Shown here piece by piece: positions 53,280 through 62,475 of a DNA stretch of 64,000 nt. The position numbers and the translations under genes are program-made. The notes under the pieces are model-generated. The model saw nothing but the letters and a program-made list of their open reading frames with translations. It searched no databases and was not told the DNA's origin. Within the stretch, counting starts at the first letter, position 1. Each line of letters begins with the position of its first letter. The stretch lies in NCBI RefSeq assembly GCF_012986595.1, contig NZ_JAAQYM010000009.1, positions 124,001-188,000 of the forward strand, written 5' to 3'. Source of the DNA: Pseudomonas koreensis. Its GTDB lineage: Bacteria > Pseudomonadota > Gammaproteobacteria > Pseudomonadales > Pseudomonadaceae.

Positions 53280-53363
53280 CTGCCTTTTACTGGCATACTG
53301 AGCGCCTTTTTCGGGCCCGGCGCCTGATCCCGCTTCGTGCGCTATGCGCTCACAGGAATCCCG

Positions 53364-53843
53364 GTGAAAAAAATCGCAGTGTTCGCCGACGTGCAGAACC
53401 TCTACTACACCGTGCGTCAGGCCTATGGTTGTCACTTCAACTACGCCGCATTGTGGGCCGACATCAGCAAGGACGGGCAGATCGTCGAGGCCTATGCCTA
53501 CGCGATCGACCGTGGCGACAGCAAGCAGCAGCAGTTTCAGCAGATCCTGCGCAACCTCGGCTTCACTGTGAAGCTCAAGCCCTACATCCAGCGCAGCGAC
53601 GGCTCGGCCAAGGGCGACTGGGACGTGGGCATCACCCTCGACATCATGGACGCCGCCGATCACGTCGACGAAATCGTCCTGGCCTCTGGTGACGGCGATT
53701 TCGACATGCTGCTCGAACGCATCATCAACAAACACGGCGTACAAGCGGTGGCCTACGGCGTGCCAGGCCTGACCGCCAACTCGCTGATCCGCGCCGCCAG
53801 CCGTTACGTGCCGATCGAAGGCGCGTTGCTACTGAAGAATTAA
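53364..53843 (+). CDS. NYN-domain protein (LabA/DUF88 family)
   Basis: This 159-residue PIN-like protein has VFADVQNLYY, DWDVGITLDIMDAAD and LASGDGDFDMLLERI, the acidic metal-binding residues of NYN ribonucleases. It likely acts on RNA, with target unknown. The GTG at 53364 follows AGGA; a longer GTG at 53337 lies inside the repeat-flanking region. The exonuclease gene follows 35 bases later. Confidence 0.88.
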   Translation: MKKIAVFADVQNLYYTVRQAYGCHFNYAALWADISKDGQIVEAYAYAIDRGDSKQQQFQQILRNLGFTVKLKPYIQRSDGSAKGDWDVGITLDIMDAADHVDEIVLASGDGDFDMLLERIINKHGVQAVAYGVPGLTANSLIRAASRYVPIEGALLLKN

Positions 53844-53878
53844 GCTGAAAAATTGATTTGAACGGAGTTGAACCCGGT

Positions 53879-54484
53879 TTGGAACGCATTGCAGTCATCG
53901 ACTTTGAAACCACCGGCCTGTCGCCGAACAGCAGCTGTCGCGCCACGGAAATCGCCGTGGTCATGCTGGAAAACGGACACATCGTCGAGCGTTACCAGAG
54001 CCTGATGAACGCTGGCGTGCGCGTCCCGGCCTTCATCGAGCAACTGACCGGCATCAGCAACGCCATGCTGCGCAGCGCCCCATCGGCGGAAAAGGTCATG
54101 GAAGAGGTCAACGAATTCGTCGGCTGCACGCCACTGGTGGCGCACAACGCATCGTTCGACCAGAAATTCTGGGACTTTGAACTGGGACGGATCAAACGCA
54201 CCCGGCTGCAGAACTTTGCCTGCTCGCTGTTGCTGGCGCGTCGGTTGATGCCGGCGGCGCCGAATCATAAGCTCGGCACCCTCACCACCTTCGCCCGCCT
54301 GCCGCACACCGGCCAGGCGCACAGGGCGATGGCGGATGCGGAGATGGCGGCCAACCTGATGGCGCATCTGGCTGAGGAACTGCGGCACAAGCATGGGGTG
54401 CGTGAGCTGAACCACGACCTGTTGTGCAAACTGCAGAAAGTCCCGGCGGCCAAAGTCAGCGAACACCTGCAGCGCTACCGCTGA
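53879..54484 (+). CDS. DnaQ-like 3'-5' exonuclease
   Basis: This 201-residue DEDDh exonuclease shows DFETTGLSP, HNASFDQKFWD and HRAMADAEM, the catalytic residues. It may work in DNA repair or RNA trimming; it is not DnaQ itself (no beta-clamp motif seen). The TTG at 53879 (giving MERIAVIDFETTG) is chosen, with GGAG 11 bases upstream; TTG 53858 is the alternative. Confidence 0.88.
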   Translation: MERIAVIDFETTGLSPNSSCRATEIAVVMLENGHIVERYQSLMNAGVRVPAFIEQLTGISNAMLRSAPSAEKVMEEVNEFVGCTPLVAHNASFDQKFWDFELGRIKRTRLQNFACSLLLARRLMPAAPNHKLGTLTTFARLPHTGQAHRAMADAEMAANLMAHLAEELRHKHGVRELNHDLLCKLQKVPAAKVSEHLQRYR

Positions 54485-54505
54485 TCCCGAACCTTCGCGG
54501 ATCTC

Positions 54506-54590
54506 TGTAGGAGCTGCCGAAGGCTGCGATCTTTTGACTTTGACTTTTAGAAGCAAGATCAAAAGATCGCAGCCTTCGGCAGCTCCTACA
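54506..54590. repeat. REPIN-like inverted repeat, 'GATCGCAG' family, copy 6 (reversed order)
   Basis: TGTAGGAGCTGCCGAAGGCTG...CTTTTGAC and AAGATCAAAAGATCGCAG...CTCCTACA form the pair. It lies between the convergent exonuclease and Lrp genes. Confidence 0.87.
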
Positions 54591-54611
54591 GAGGCGTTTC
54601 GGTGGGGCTGA

Positions 54612-55064
54612 CTATTTGCCGTTGCTTTCGATATGGCTAAGCGGCACGCGCTTCTCGATCGCACTCGACAACACAATCGAGGTCTTGCTGAAGCCGAACT
54701 TCGCCACCCGATTGATCAACTCCTCCAGCTCCGTCATCGAACCCACCGCGCCCTTCATCATCACGCAGGGATCGCCGGTCACTCGAAAGCACTCGGTGAG
54801 TTGCGGGATTTTCGCCAGTTCGTCGTAGACCTTCTGACTGCCGTTCTGGTGCAGGCGCAGTTCGATCATGCACTGGATCGGCAAGCCGATTTTCGACAGG
54901 TCAATGTTCGCCTGATACCCGGTAATCACCCCGGACGCCTCAAGCTTGGCGACGCGCTCGGCCACCGCCGGGGCGGACAGGTTCACCTTGCGCGCCAGAT
55001 CGGCGTAGGACGCTCGACCGTTTTCCAACAGGGCGCTGAGCAGCATGCGGTCGTATTTGTCCAA
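54612..55064 (-). CDS. Lrp/AsnC-family transcriptional regulator
   Basis: This 150-residue regulator has an N-terminal HTH (DKYDRMLLSALLENGRASYADLARKVNLSAPAVAERVAKLEASG) and a RAM domain. It uses a TTG start (55064). It is divergent from an EamA exporter gene, a common pairing for amino-acid-sensing regulators that control export, so that gene is the likely target. Confidence 0.91.
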   Translation of the reverse strand: MDKYDRMLLSALLENGRASYADLARKVNLSAPAVAERVAKLEASGVITGYQANIDLSKIGLPIQCMIELRLHQNGSQKVYDELAKIPQLTECFRVTGDPCVMMKGAVGSMTELEELINRVAKFGFSKTSIVLSSAIEKRVPLSHIESNGK

Positions 55065-55227
55065 GGCCGGACTCCTTAAATTGCCAGACTTTCGAAATCA
55101 CGGTTTATCCCGCTGATCTCCGTTCTTTCAAAAGTGTACCGGCGCGATAAACAGGTTTTGTAGCTTATTTTTGCTCGCGGGCCTTTCTAGAATAATTCAT
55201 CCGCTACCGCTGACTGTCGAGCTGCCC

Positions 55228-56169
55228 ATGCCTGCCTTGCGCCGTTTTTCCTTGCCGTTGATCGCCGCGTTTTTCGCGCTGTACGTGATTTGGGGATCGA
55301 CCTATCTGGTGATCCGCCTCGGCGTCGAATACTGGCCGCCGCTGATGCTCGGCGGGGTGCGTTTCGTGATTGCCGGCAGCCTGATGTACGCCTTCCTGCG
55401 CTGGCGCGGGGCACCGGCGCCGACCTGGGCGCAGTGGAAAGCGGCGGGGATCATCGGGATTTTGCTGCTCAGCTTCGGTAACGGCGCGGTCAGTGTGGCC
55501 GAACACACGGGCGTGGCGTCCGGCGTGGCGGCATTGGCGGTGGCGACGGTGCCATTGTTCACCTTGCTCTGCGGCTATTTCTGGGGTGCGCGCAATACGC
55601 GGCTGGAGTGGGCCGGGGTGGCGCTGGGGATTGTCGGCATCGCCATGCTCAACATGGGCTCCAACCTGCAATCGAGTCCGTTGGGTGCGGCGCTGCTGAT
55701 TTTTGCGGCGGCGACCTGGGCGTTTGGCTCGGTATGGAGCAAGCACCTGCCGCTGCCGCAAGGGGCGATGGCCAGTGCCGTCGAGATGCTGGTGGGCGGC
55801 GTGGTTTTGCTGATCGGCAGCGCGGTGAGCGGCGAACACCTGCAAGCGCTGCCGCCGGTGGAAGGCTGGCTGGCCTTGGGCTATTTGATTTTCTTCGGCT
55901 CGATCATCGCCTTCAATTCCTACATGTATCTGCTCAAGCACGTGCGCCCGGCGGCGGCCACCAGTTATGCCTACGTCAACCCGGCGGTGGCGGTGCTGCT
56001 GGGGATCGTGTTCGTCGGCGAGACCATCGGCATGGAAGAAGCGCTGGCGATGCTGGTGATCATCAGCGCGGTGGTGCTGATCGGTCTGCCACAGTGGCGT
56101 CGGCCGGCGCAGCCGCTCGTCGTGGAGGCGCCGAAGACAGTCGTTCCAGCAGAACAGCGTGTGAATTAG
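55228..56169 (+). CDS. EamA/DMT-family exporter (YedA/RhtA-like)
   Basis: This 313-residue protein has about ten membrane helices in two EamA repeats (ALYVIWGSTYLVIRL and the AYVNPAVAVLLGIVFVGE segment). The family exports amino acids or other metabolites. ATG 55228 (MPALRRF) precedes the first helix. It is divergent from the Lrp-type regulator. Confidence 0.9.
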   Translation: MPALRRFSLPLIAAFFALYVIWGSTYLVIRLGVEYWPPLMLGGVRFVIAGSLMYAFLRWRGAPAPTWAQWKAAGIIGILLLSFGNGAVSVAEHTGVASGVAALAVATVPLFTLLCGYFWGARNTRLEWAGVALGIVGIAMLNMGSNLQSSPLGAALLIFAAATWAFGSVWSKHLPLPQGAMASAVEMLVGGVVLLIGSAVSGEHLQALPPVEGWLALGYLIFFGSIIAFNSYMYLLKHVRPAAATSYAYVNPAVAVLLGIVFVGETIGMEEALAMLVIISAVVLIGLPQWRRPAQPLVVEAPKTVVPAEQRVN

Positions 56170-56246
56170 GGTAAACTGCGCGGCATTGCACATTCTTTTT
56201 GCAGACTTTTTTGCACATCCGCGCTGAATTTTCCTACGGTACTCCC

Positions 56247-57587
56247 ATGACTTTCGCCTCCCTTGGCCTGATCGAACCCTTGCTGCGCTCCCTCGAGACG
56301 CTCGGCTACCAGACCCCGACGCCGGTTCAGGCGCAAGCCATTCCGGCCGTGCTGGCCGGTCGTGACCTGATGGCTGCAGCCCAGACCGGTACCGGCAAGA
56401 CTGCCGGTTTCGCCTTGCCGCTGCTGCAGTTGCTGGCCATGGAAGGGCCGAAAGTAGCCGCTAATTCGGCGCGTGCGCTGATTCTGGTGCCGACCCGCGA
56501 GCTGGCCGAGCAGGTTCATGAATCCGTGCGCCAGTACGCGGAAAACCTGCCGCTGCGCACGTATGCGGTGTACGGCGGCGTCAGCATCAATCCGCAGATG
56601 ATGAAGCTGCGCGGCGGCGTCGATGTGCTGGTCGCCACGCCGGGTCGCCTGATCGACCTGTTCCGCCAGAACGCGCTGAAACTCGATCAGTTGCAAACCC
56701 TGGTGCTGGATGAAGCCGATCGTATGCTCGACCTGGGCTTCTCCGAAGAACTGGCGAACATTTACCGCATGCTGCCGAAAAAGCGCCAGACCCTGCTGTT
56801 CTCCGCGACCTTTTCCGATGACATCCGCCTGCTGGCCGGGCAGATGCTCAACGATCCGCTGAGCATCGAAGTCAGCCCGCGTAACGTCGCGGCCAACACC
56901 GTCAAGCAGTGGATCGTGACGGTGGACAAGAAGCGCAAGGCCGAACTGTTCGTGCACCTGATGCGCAAGAACAAGTGGAAGCAGGTGCTGGTATTCGCCA
57001 AGACCCGTAATGGTGTGGATGCACTGGTCGAGAAACTTCAGGGCCTGGGCGTGAACGCTGACGGTATCCACGGCGACAAACCACAGGCGACCCGCCAGCG
57101 TGCGCTGGATCGGTTCAAACTCAGCGAAGTGCAGATTCTGGTGGCCACCGATGTGGCTGCCCGTGGTCTGGATATCGAAGATCTGCCGCTGGTGGTCAAC
57201 TTCGACCTGCCGATCGTGGCTGAGGATTACATCCACCGCATCGGTCGTACTGGCCGTGCCGGTGCGACCGGTGAGGCGATTTCGCTGGTGTGCGCCGATG
57301 AGGTGAACATGCTCTCGGCCATCGAGATGCTGACGCGTCAGACGCTGAAGCGTCAGAACGAACCGGACTTCGAACCTGAGCACCGCGTGCCGGATACCGA
57401 TGCCAGCGGTCAGGTGATCAAGAAGCCGAAGAAACCGAAAAAGCCGAAAACCTCCGGCGGCGGTGGCGGCAAGCGCAATCTCGGTAAATGGGTCGACAGC
57501 GGCGAGACTCAGGCGCCGGAGCCTTCGATCAAGCCTGTACGCAAGGTGCCGGTGTTCAACACTGGGCCGCGCAAGCGTAAACCTTAA
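56247..57587 (+). CDS. rhlE: DEAD-box RNA helicase, RhlE type
   Basis: This 446-residue helicase has the Q motif (GYQTPTPVQAQAIP), AQTGTGKT, DEAD (VLDEADRMLD), SAT (FSATFSD), ATDVAARGLD and HRIGRTGRAG motifs. A basic C-terminal tail (KKPKKPKKPK, then Gly-rich) would bind RNA, as in RhlE. ATG 56247 is chosen; upstream in-frame codons lie in the leader. It is 77 bases after the exporter. Confidence 0.93.
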   Translation: MTFASLGLIEPLLRSLETLGYQTPTPVQAQAIPAVLAGRDLMAAAQTGTGKTAGFALPLLQLLAMEGPKVAANSARALILVPTRELAEQVHESVRQYAENLPLRTYAVYGGVSINPQMMKLRGGVDVLVATPGRLIDLFRQNALKLDQLQTLVLDEADRMLDLGFSEELANIYRMLPKKRQTLLFSATFSDDIRLLAGQMLNDPLSIEVSPRNVAANTVKQWIVTVDKKRKAELFVHLMRKNKWKQVLVFAKTRNGVDALVEKLQGLGVNADGIHGDKPQATRQRALDRFKLSEVQILVATDVAARGLDIEDLPLVVNFDLPIVAEDYIHRIGRTGRAGATGEAISLVCADEVNMLSAIEMLTRQTLKRQNEPDFEPEHRVPDTDASGQVIKKPKKPKKPKTSGGGGGKRNLGKWVDSGETQAPEPSIKPVRKVPVFNTGPRKRKP

Positions 57588-57613
57588 TATTCGCTGCACC
57601 TGTAAGACCGCTA

Positions 57614-57675
57614 TCGCGAGCAGGCTCACTTCTACATTGGATCGCATTCCCCTGTAGAAGTGAGCCTGCTCGCGA
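57614..57675. repeat. REPIN-like inverted repeat, 'TCGCGAGCAGGCTC' family, copy 1
   Basis: The left arm TCGCGAGCAGGCTCACTTCT and the exact right-arm complement flank a 16-base loop, ending in CGCGA. It lies in the gap of the convergent rhlE and flavoprotein genes. Confidence 0.85.
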
Positions 57676-57692
57676 AGGGCGCAACGCGGTCC

Positions 57693-58931
57693 TCAGTTCT
57701 TGCGCAACCACTCCAGCATCCCCAAACCCGCAGATCGCCCGCTGGCAAAGCACCCGGTCAGCAGATAGCCGCCTGTCGGCGCTTCCCAATCCAGCATCTC
57801 ACCCGCACAAAACACCCCCGGTAACGCCTTGAGCATCAAGCGCTCATCCATCGCCTCGAACGTCACGCCACCCGCGCTGCTGATCGCTTCGTCCAGCGGA
57901 CGGGTTTTCACCAGGGTCAACGGCAACGCCTTGATCGCCCGAGCCAGCAGCGCCGGATCGGCAAAGGTCGCAGCGTCAGTCAATTCACGCAACAACGCCG
58001 CTTTCACCCCATCAATCCCGACCTGACTGTGCAGATGCTTGGCCATCGAGCGCGAACCACGCGGTTTGCTCAACGCTGCCTGCAATTTATCCACAGGCCG
58101 GCCGGGCAGCAGATCGATGTGCACCGTGGCCGAGCCGTGCGCATTGATCGCCTCGCGAATCCGTGCCGACAGCGCATAGATCAGGCTGCCTTCAACCCCG
58201 GTCGCCGTAATCACGCATTCGCCCAAGCGTGGGATATCGTCGTTCAAACCGATGGCGACGTTTTTCAGCGGTGCGCCGGCGAATTTGCTGACAAGAAGTT
58301 CGCTCCAGGCCTGCACCTCGAAGCCGCAATTGCTCGGCTGCAATGGCGCCAGTCCTACGCCTTTCTGCTCCAGGGGCAGCATCCACGCGCCGTCCGAACC
58401 CAAGCGTGACCAACTGCCACCGCCGAGGGCGAGCAGGGTGGCATCGGGTTTGACGGTGATTTCGCCGTCGGGGCTGGCGATGCGCAGTGCGCCTTGTTCA
58501 TCCCAACCAAGCCAGCGGTGGCGGGTGTGGATAACCACGCCGCTGTCGCGCAGGCGCTTGAGCCAGGCGCGCAGCAAAGGCGCGGCCTTCATGTCGGTGG
58601 GGAATACCCGGCCGGAGCTGCCGATAAAGGTTTGGATGCCCAGGTCATGAATCCAGCGGCACAACGCGTCGGCGTCGAAGGCGCGCAGCAGCGGGGCGAT
58701 CTGCGGTGCGCGTTCGGCGTAGCGCGAGAGGAACGCCGGGTAGGCTTCGGAATGGGTGATGTTCATGCCGCCGACCCCGGCCAGCAGGAACTTGCGCCCC
58801 ACCGACGGCATGCCGTCGTACAGATCGACGCGCACGCAGGCCTGGCTCAGCACTTCGGCGGCCATCAGGCCGGCGGGGCCACCGCCGATGATGGCGACGT
58901 GAGCGGGGAGGGGGGCGGAGGTATGGGTCAT
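57693..58931 (-). CDS. HI0933-like NAD(P)/FAD-dependent flavoprotein (TIGR03862 type)
   Basis: This 412-residue flavoprotein has the dinucleotide-binding GGGPAGLMAAE at the N-terminus, FLLAGVGGMNITHSE, LALGGGSWSRLGSDG and the end motif GEMLDWEAPTGGYLLTGCFASG. The family is widespread, and its reaction is unknown. The ATG at 58931 lies shortly before the binding motif; the longer in-frame opening is repeat DNA. Confidence 0.9.
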   Translation of the reverse strand: MTHTSAPLPAHVAIIGGGPAGLMAAEVLSQACVRVDLYDGMPSVGRKFLLAGVGGMNITHSEAYPAFLSRYAERAPQIAPLLRAFDADALCRWIHDLGIQTFIGSSGRVFPTDMKAAPLLRAWLKRLRDSGVVIHTRHRWLGWDEQGALRIASPDGEITVKPDATLLALGGGSWSRLGSDGAWMLPLEQKGVGLAPLQPSNCGFEVQAWSELLVSKFAGAPLKNVAIGLNDDIPRLGECVITATGVEGSLIYALSARIREAINAHGSATVHIDLLPGRPVDKLQAALSKPRGSRSMAKHLHSQVGIDGVKAALLRELTDAATFADPALLARAIKALPLTLVKTRPLDEAISSAGGVTFEAMDERLMLKALPGVFCAGEMLDWEAPTGGYLLTGCFASGRSAGLGMLEWLRKN

Positions 58932-58985
58932 GGCGTGCGCTGCGGTATGGCGGGATAAGGCGCGCATTCTAACAGCCGGGATCCG

Positions 58986-59073
58986 TGTAGGAGCTGCCGC
59001 AGGCTGCGATCTTTTGATCTTGGACTTGAGCAAACAAAGATCAAAAGATCGCAGCCTGCGGCAGCTCCTACAG
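58986..59073. repeat. REPIN-like inverted repeat, 'GATCGCAG' family, copy 7 (reversed order)
   Basis: TGTAGGAGCTGCCGCAGG...CTTTTGATCTT and AAAGATCAAAAGATCGCAG...CTCCTACA form the pair. Confidence 0.87.
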
Positions 59074-59211
59074 GTGGATCGACGGTAAAGTCAGTGGGCT
59101 GGTCAAAAAACAACCATCGCGCTGTACGCCAAGCTCACTGTGACCTGTAGTCCCTTTCGCTCAGGTTATCCACAGGCCGTTCCACAGCCATTGTGGGTAA
59201 CGCAGCACAGC

Positions 59212-60132
59212 TTAGTGACAACCGTGTGACGTCCAGACCCGTTGCGCGCTGTGATGCAGGATGCCGTGGCGGCGGGCGAGGGCGTGGCGATCCTTGCTGT
59301 AACCACCACCAATTACGCCGACCACCGGGATATCGCGACCCAGGCAATGGCGCATCACGCTTTCATCGCGGGCGGCGACGCCAGCGTCTGTGAGCTGCAG
59401 ATAACCGAGGGCGTCGTCCTTGTGCACATCGACCCCGGCGTCGTACAGCACCAGGTCCGGTTGATACATCGGCAGCAGGTAGTTGAGCGTGTCATCCACC
59501 ACTTTCAGGTAATCAGCATCGCCCATGCCCTTGGGCAGCGGAATGTCCCAATCACTTTCGGCCTTGCGTGCAGGAAAGTTCTTTTCGCAGTGCAGGGAAA
59601 CGGTGATCGCCTCCGGGGTGTCATGGAGGATTCGCGCGGTGCCGTCGCCTTGATGCACGTCGCAATCGAAGATCAGCACCCGGTTCACCCGACCGCTTTG
59701 CAGCAGGTAATGGCTGATGATCGCCAGGTCATTGAAGATGCAGAACCCGGCCGGGTAATCGTAGTGGGCGTGATGGGTGCCGCCGGCCAGGTGACAGGCC
59801 AGGCCATGCTCGAGGGCTTTCTCTGCCGCCAGAATCGAACCGCCGACCGCCCGCACGGTGCGTCGGGCCAGCGCTTCGTTCCACGGCAGACCGAGGCGCC
59901 GCTGGTCTTCGCGGGACAACTCACCGCTCATGTAGCGTTCGATATAGCGACGGTCATGGGCCAGGGCGAGGATGTCGTTGGGGCAGATCTGCGGGCGCAG
60001 CAGGTCGGCGTCGCGGGTCAGGCCGCTGTCCACCAGGTGATCGCGCAGCAAACGGAATTTATCCATCGGGAAGCGGTGATCCGCCGGAAACTCGGGGCTG
60101 TAGTCTTCGTGGTAGATCAGCGGCAGTGGCAT
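59212..60132 (-). CDS. Histone-deacetylase-family amidohydrolase
   Basis: This 306-residue zinc hydrolase of the HDAC/AcuC superfamily shows GTHHAHYDYPAGFCIFNDLAI, the zinc motif DCDVHQGDGT and the third acidic ligand in DAGVDVHKDD. Bacterial members deacetylate small amides or polyamines; the substrate is unknown. The ATG at 60132 (MPLPLIYHEDYSPEF) is the family start; the frame stays open far upstream only because of GC-rich antisense sequence. Confidence 0.91.
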   Translation of the reverse strand: MPLPLIYHEDYSPEFPADHRFPMDKFRLLRDHLVDSGLTRDADLLRPQICPNDILALAHDRRYIERYMSGELSREDQRRLGLPWNEALARRTVRAVGGSILAAEKALEHGLACHLAGGTHHAHYDYPAGFCIFNDLAIISHYLLQSGRVNRVLIFDCDVHQGDGTARILHDTPEAITVSLHCEKNFPARKAESDWDIPLPKGMGDADYLKVVDDTLNYLLPMYQPDLVLYDAGVDVHKDDALGYLQLTDAGVAARDESVMRHCLGRDIPVVGVIGGGYSKDRHALARRHGILHHSAQRVWTSHGCH

Positions 60133-60228
60133 GGTGATTTCGTATGGCTGTTGAAGATAGGGAACGCAGGAAAGCGTGAACGATCCTACCAGCGATGTAG
60201 ACTTGCGGCATGGAAATGGAGGGGCACG

Positions 60229-60798
60229 ATGGAGCCGATAAACGAACTCGAAAGCGCACGCTTGTTGATGCGCCAGTGGCGCGATGAGGATTTGCCGGCA
60301 TTTGCAGCGATGTGCGCCGATCCTCAGGTGATGCGCTATTTTCCGGCGCCGATGAGTCGCCTGGAAAGCGCGTCGATGATCGGCCGCGTGCGCGGGCATT
60401 TTGCCGAGCACGGTTACGGCCTGTGGGCGCTGGAGCGCAAGGACAGCGGCGAGTTCATCGGTTTTACCGGCCTCGGTGTGGTGGGCTTCGATGCGCCCTT
60501 CACCCCGGCGGTGGAAATCGGCTGGCGCCTGGCCCGCGAGCATTGGGGCCTGGGTTACGCCAGTGAGGCGGCCTGGACGGCATTGCGCGCAGGCTTTGAT
60601 CGGCTGGCCCTGAAGGAGATCGTGTCCTTCACCGCGCAGAGCAATCTGCCGTCGGAAAAAGTCATGCAGGCGATTGGCATGCATCACGATCCGGCCGATG
60701 ATTTCGATCACCCCAAGCTTGCCGTCGATCACCCGCTGCGTCGGCATCTGTTGTACCGCATCACCCGGGAGCAATGGCTACAGACCTTGCATGGCTAA
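60229..60798 (+). CDS. GNAT-family acetyltransferase (RimJ-like)
   Basis: This 189-residue GNAT acetyltransferase shows LLMRQWRDEDLPAFAAMC at the N-terminus, EIGWRLAREHWGLGYASEA (acetyl-CoA loop) and VMQAIGM. The RimJ/RimL-like layout suggests N-terminal or side-chain acetylation; the substrate is unknown. ATG 60229 follows GGAGGGG. It is divergent from the HDAC-family gene. Confidence 0.87.
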   Translation: MEPINELESARLLMRQWRDEDLPAFAAMCADPQVMRYFPAPMSRLESASMIGRVRGHFAEHGYGLWALERKDSGEFIGFTGLGVVGFDAPFTPAVEIGWRLAREHWGLGYASEAAWTALRAGFDRLALKEIVSFTAQSNLPSEKVMQAIGMHHDPADDFDHPKLAVDHPLRRHLLYRITREQWLQTLHG

Positions 60799-60903
60799 GC
60801 CGACACGGACGTTTACAATGGCGCGACAGTGGCTCGCGCCAGAACCTGAATGGGCCGCCGCAGCCAAGACTGCGCGGCATAGCGTTGTGTGAGGAGAGTC
60901 TGA

Positions 60904-61773
60904 ATGAGCCAAGTGTTGGAAGATCTGGTCGACCTGCTGACCCTGGAACCGATCGAGGAAAACCTGTTCCGTGGCCGCAGCCAGGACTTGGGTTTCCGTC
61001 AGTTGTTCGGTGGTCAAGTGCTCGGCCAGTCGCTGTCGGCGGCCAGTCAGACGGTTGAAGAGGCGCGCCATGTGCATTCGATGCACGGCTATTTCCTGCG
61101 CCCGGGCGACGCCAAGTTGCCAGTGGTGTATTCGGTGGATCGTGTGCGTGATGGCGGCAGCTTCAGCACCCGCCGCGTCACGGCGATCCAGAAGGGGCAC
61201 CCGATCTTTACCTGCAGCGCGTCGTTTCAGTACGACGAGGAAGGCTTCGAGCACCAGAGCCAGATGCCGGTGGTGGTCGGCCCGGAAAACTTGCCGTCGG
61301 AGCTGGAGCTGACCCAGCAGCGTGCGCACCTGATCCCCGAGCACATGCGCGAAAAACTGCTGTGCCCGAAACCGATCGAAGTACGCCCGGTCACCGAAAA
61401 GGACCCGTACAACCCGCAGCCGGCCGATCCGGTGAAATACGTGTGGTTCCGCGCCGACGGGGCGCTGGCCGACATTCCGGCGTTGCACAAATACCTGCTG
61501 GCCTACGCCTCGGACTTCGGTCTGCTGACCACCTCGATGCTGCCCCACGGCAAGTCGGTCTGGCAGAAAGACATGCAGGTCGCCAGCCTCGATCACGCGC
61601 TGTGGTTCCACAACGATCTGCGCGCCGATGACTGGTTGCTCTACGCCATGGACAGCCCGTGGGCCGGCAATTCCCGGGGTTTCTCCCGTGGCAGCGTGTA
61701 CAACCGCGCCGGGCAACTGGTGGCGTCGGTGACCCAGGAAGGCCTGATTCGTCACCGCAAGGACTGGGCATGA
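60904..61773 (+). CDS. tesB: Acyl-CoA thioesterase II
   Basis: TesB hydrolyses medium- to long-chain acyl-CoA. The 289-residue double-hotdog protein starts LVDLLTLEPIEENLFRGRSQD and includes the GGQVLGQSL, SMHGYFLRPGD and ASLDHALWFHNDLRADDWLLY segments of the family. GAGGAG precedes the ATG. Its stop overlaps the HAD gene by four bases. Confidence 0.96.
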   Translation: MSQVLEDLVDLLTLEPIEENLFRGRSQDLGFRQLFGGQVLGQSLSAASQTVEEARHVHSMHGYFLRPGDAKLPVVYSVDRVRDGGSFSTRRVTAIQKGHPIFTCSASFQYDEEGFEHQSQMPVVVGPENLPSELELTQQRAHLIPEHMREKLLCPKPIEVRPVTEKDPYNPQPADPVKYVWFRADGALADIPALHKYLLAYASDFGLLTTSMLPHGKSVWQKDMQVASLDHALWFHNDLRADDWLLYAMDSPWAGNSRGFSRGSVYNRAGQLVASVTQEGLIRHRKDWA

Positions 61774-62363
61774 GCTTGAGCGATGTGAAGCACTGGGTGT
61801 TCGACATGGACGGCACCCTGACGGTCGCGGTGCATGATTTTGCGGCGATCCGCGTGGCACTGGCGATTCCGCCGGAGGACGACATCCTCACTCATCTCGC
61901 GGCGTTGCCGGCCGACGAAGCGGCGGCAAAACACGCGTGGCTGCTGGAGCATGAACGTGATCTGGCGTTGGGTTCAAAACCGGCGGCCGGTGCGGTGCAA
62001 TTGGTGCGCGAGCTGCACGGGCGGGGTTATCGCCTTGGCATCCTGACGCGCAACGCGCGGGAGCTGGCGCATGTGACGCTTGAAGCGATTGGCCTGGCCG
62101 ACTGCTTTGCGGTGGAAGATGTACTGGGCCGCGATGAAGCACCGCCCAAGCCGCATCCCGGCGGTTTGCTGAAACTGGCCGAGGCCTGGAACGTGCCGGC
62201 CAGCGAGATGGTGATGGTCGGTGATTACCGCTTCGACCTCGACTGCGGGCGAGCGGCCGGGGCGCGGACGGTGCTGGTGAATCTGCCGGATAACCCGTGG
62301 CCGGAATTGACCGACTGGCATGCGCAGGATTGTGTCGAGTTGCGGCGGATGCTCTCGGCCTGA
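61770..62363 (+). CDS. HAD-superfamily phosphatase
   Basis: This 197-residue HAD hydrolase shows motif I FDMDGTLT, motif II LTRN, motif III Lys in PPKPHP, and motif IV GDYRFDLDCGRAAG. It belongs to the phosphoglycolate-phosphatase-like subgroup; the substrate is unknown. ATG 61770 overlaps the tesB stop (ATGA), so it is co-translated. Confidence 0.92.
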   Translation: MSLSDVKHWVFDMDGTLTVAVHDFAAIRVALAIPPEDDILTHLAALPADEAAAKHAWLLEHERDLALGSKPAAGAVQLVRELHGRGYRLGILTRNARELAHVTLEAIGLADCFAVEDVLGRDEAPPKPHPGGLLKLAEAWNVPASEMVMVGDYRFDLDCGRAAGARTVLVNLPDNPWPELTDWHAQDCVELRRMLSA

Positions 62364-62388
62364 GTTCTTTATTGTCTGAAATGACGTC

Positions 62389-62453
62389 TTCGCGAGCAGG
62401 CTCGCTCCCACAAGGGAATGCATTTCAACTGTGGGAGCGAGCCTGCTCGCGAA
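62389..62453. repeat. REPIN-like inverted repeat, 'TCGCGAGCAGGCTC' family, copy 2
   Basis: TTCGCGAGCAGGCTCGCTCC and its exact complement flank a loop of CACAAGGGAATGCATTTCAACTG type. Its outer 14 bases equal those of the copy at 57614, with different inner bases. Confidence 0.86.
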
Positions 62454-62475
62454 GAGGCCAGAACCGCCGCAAGGA

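Noticed and set aside
59242..60228. N-terminal extension of the GNAT gene through the HDAC-family gene
   Set aside because: The extension is antisense of a clear zinc hydrolase; the GNAT fold begins at 60229 with a ribosome-binding site.
7401..62453. CRISPR array
   Set aside because: Repeats are dispersed inverted pairs in many gaps, without regular spacers or cas genes.
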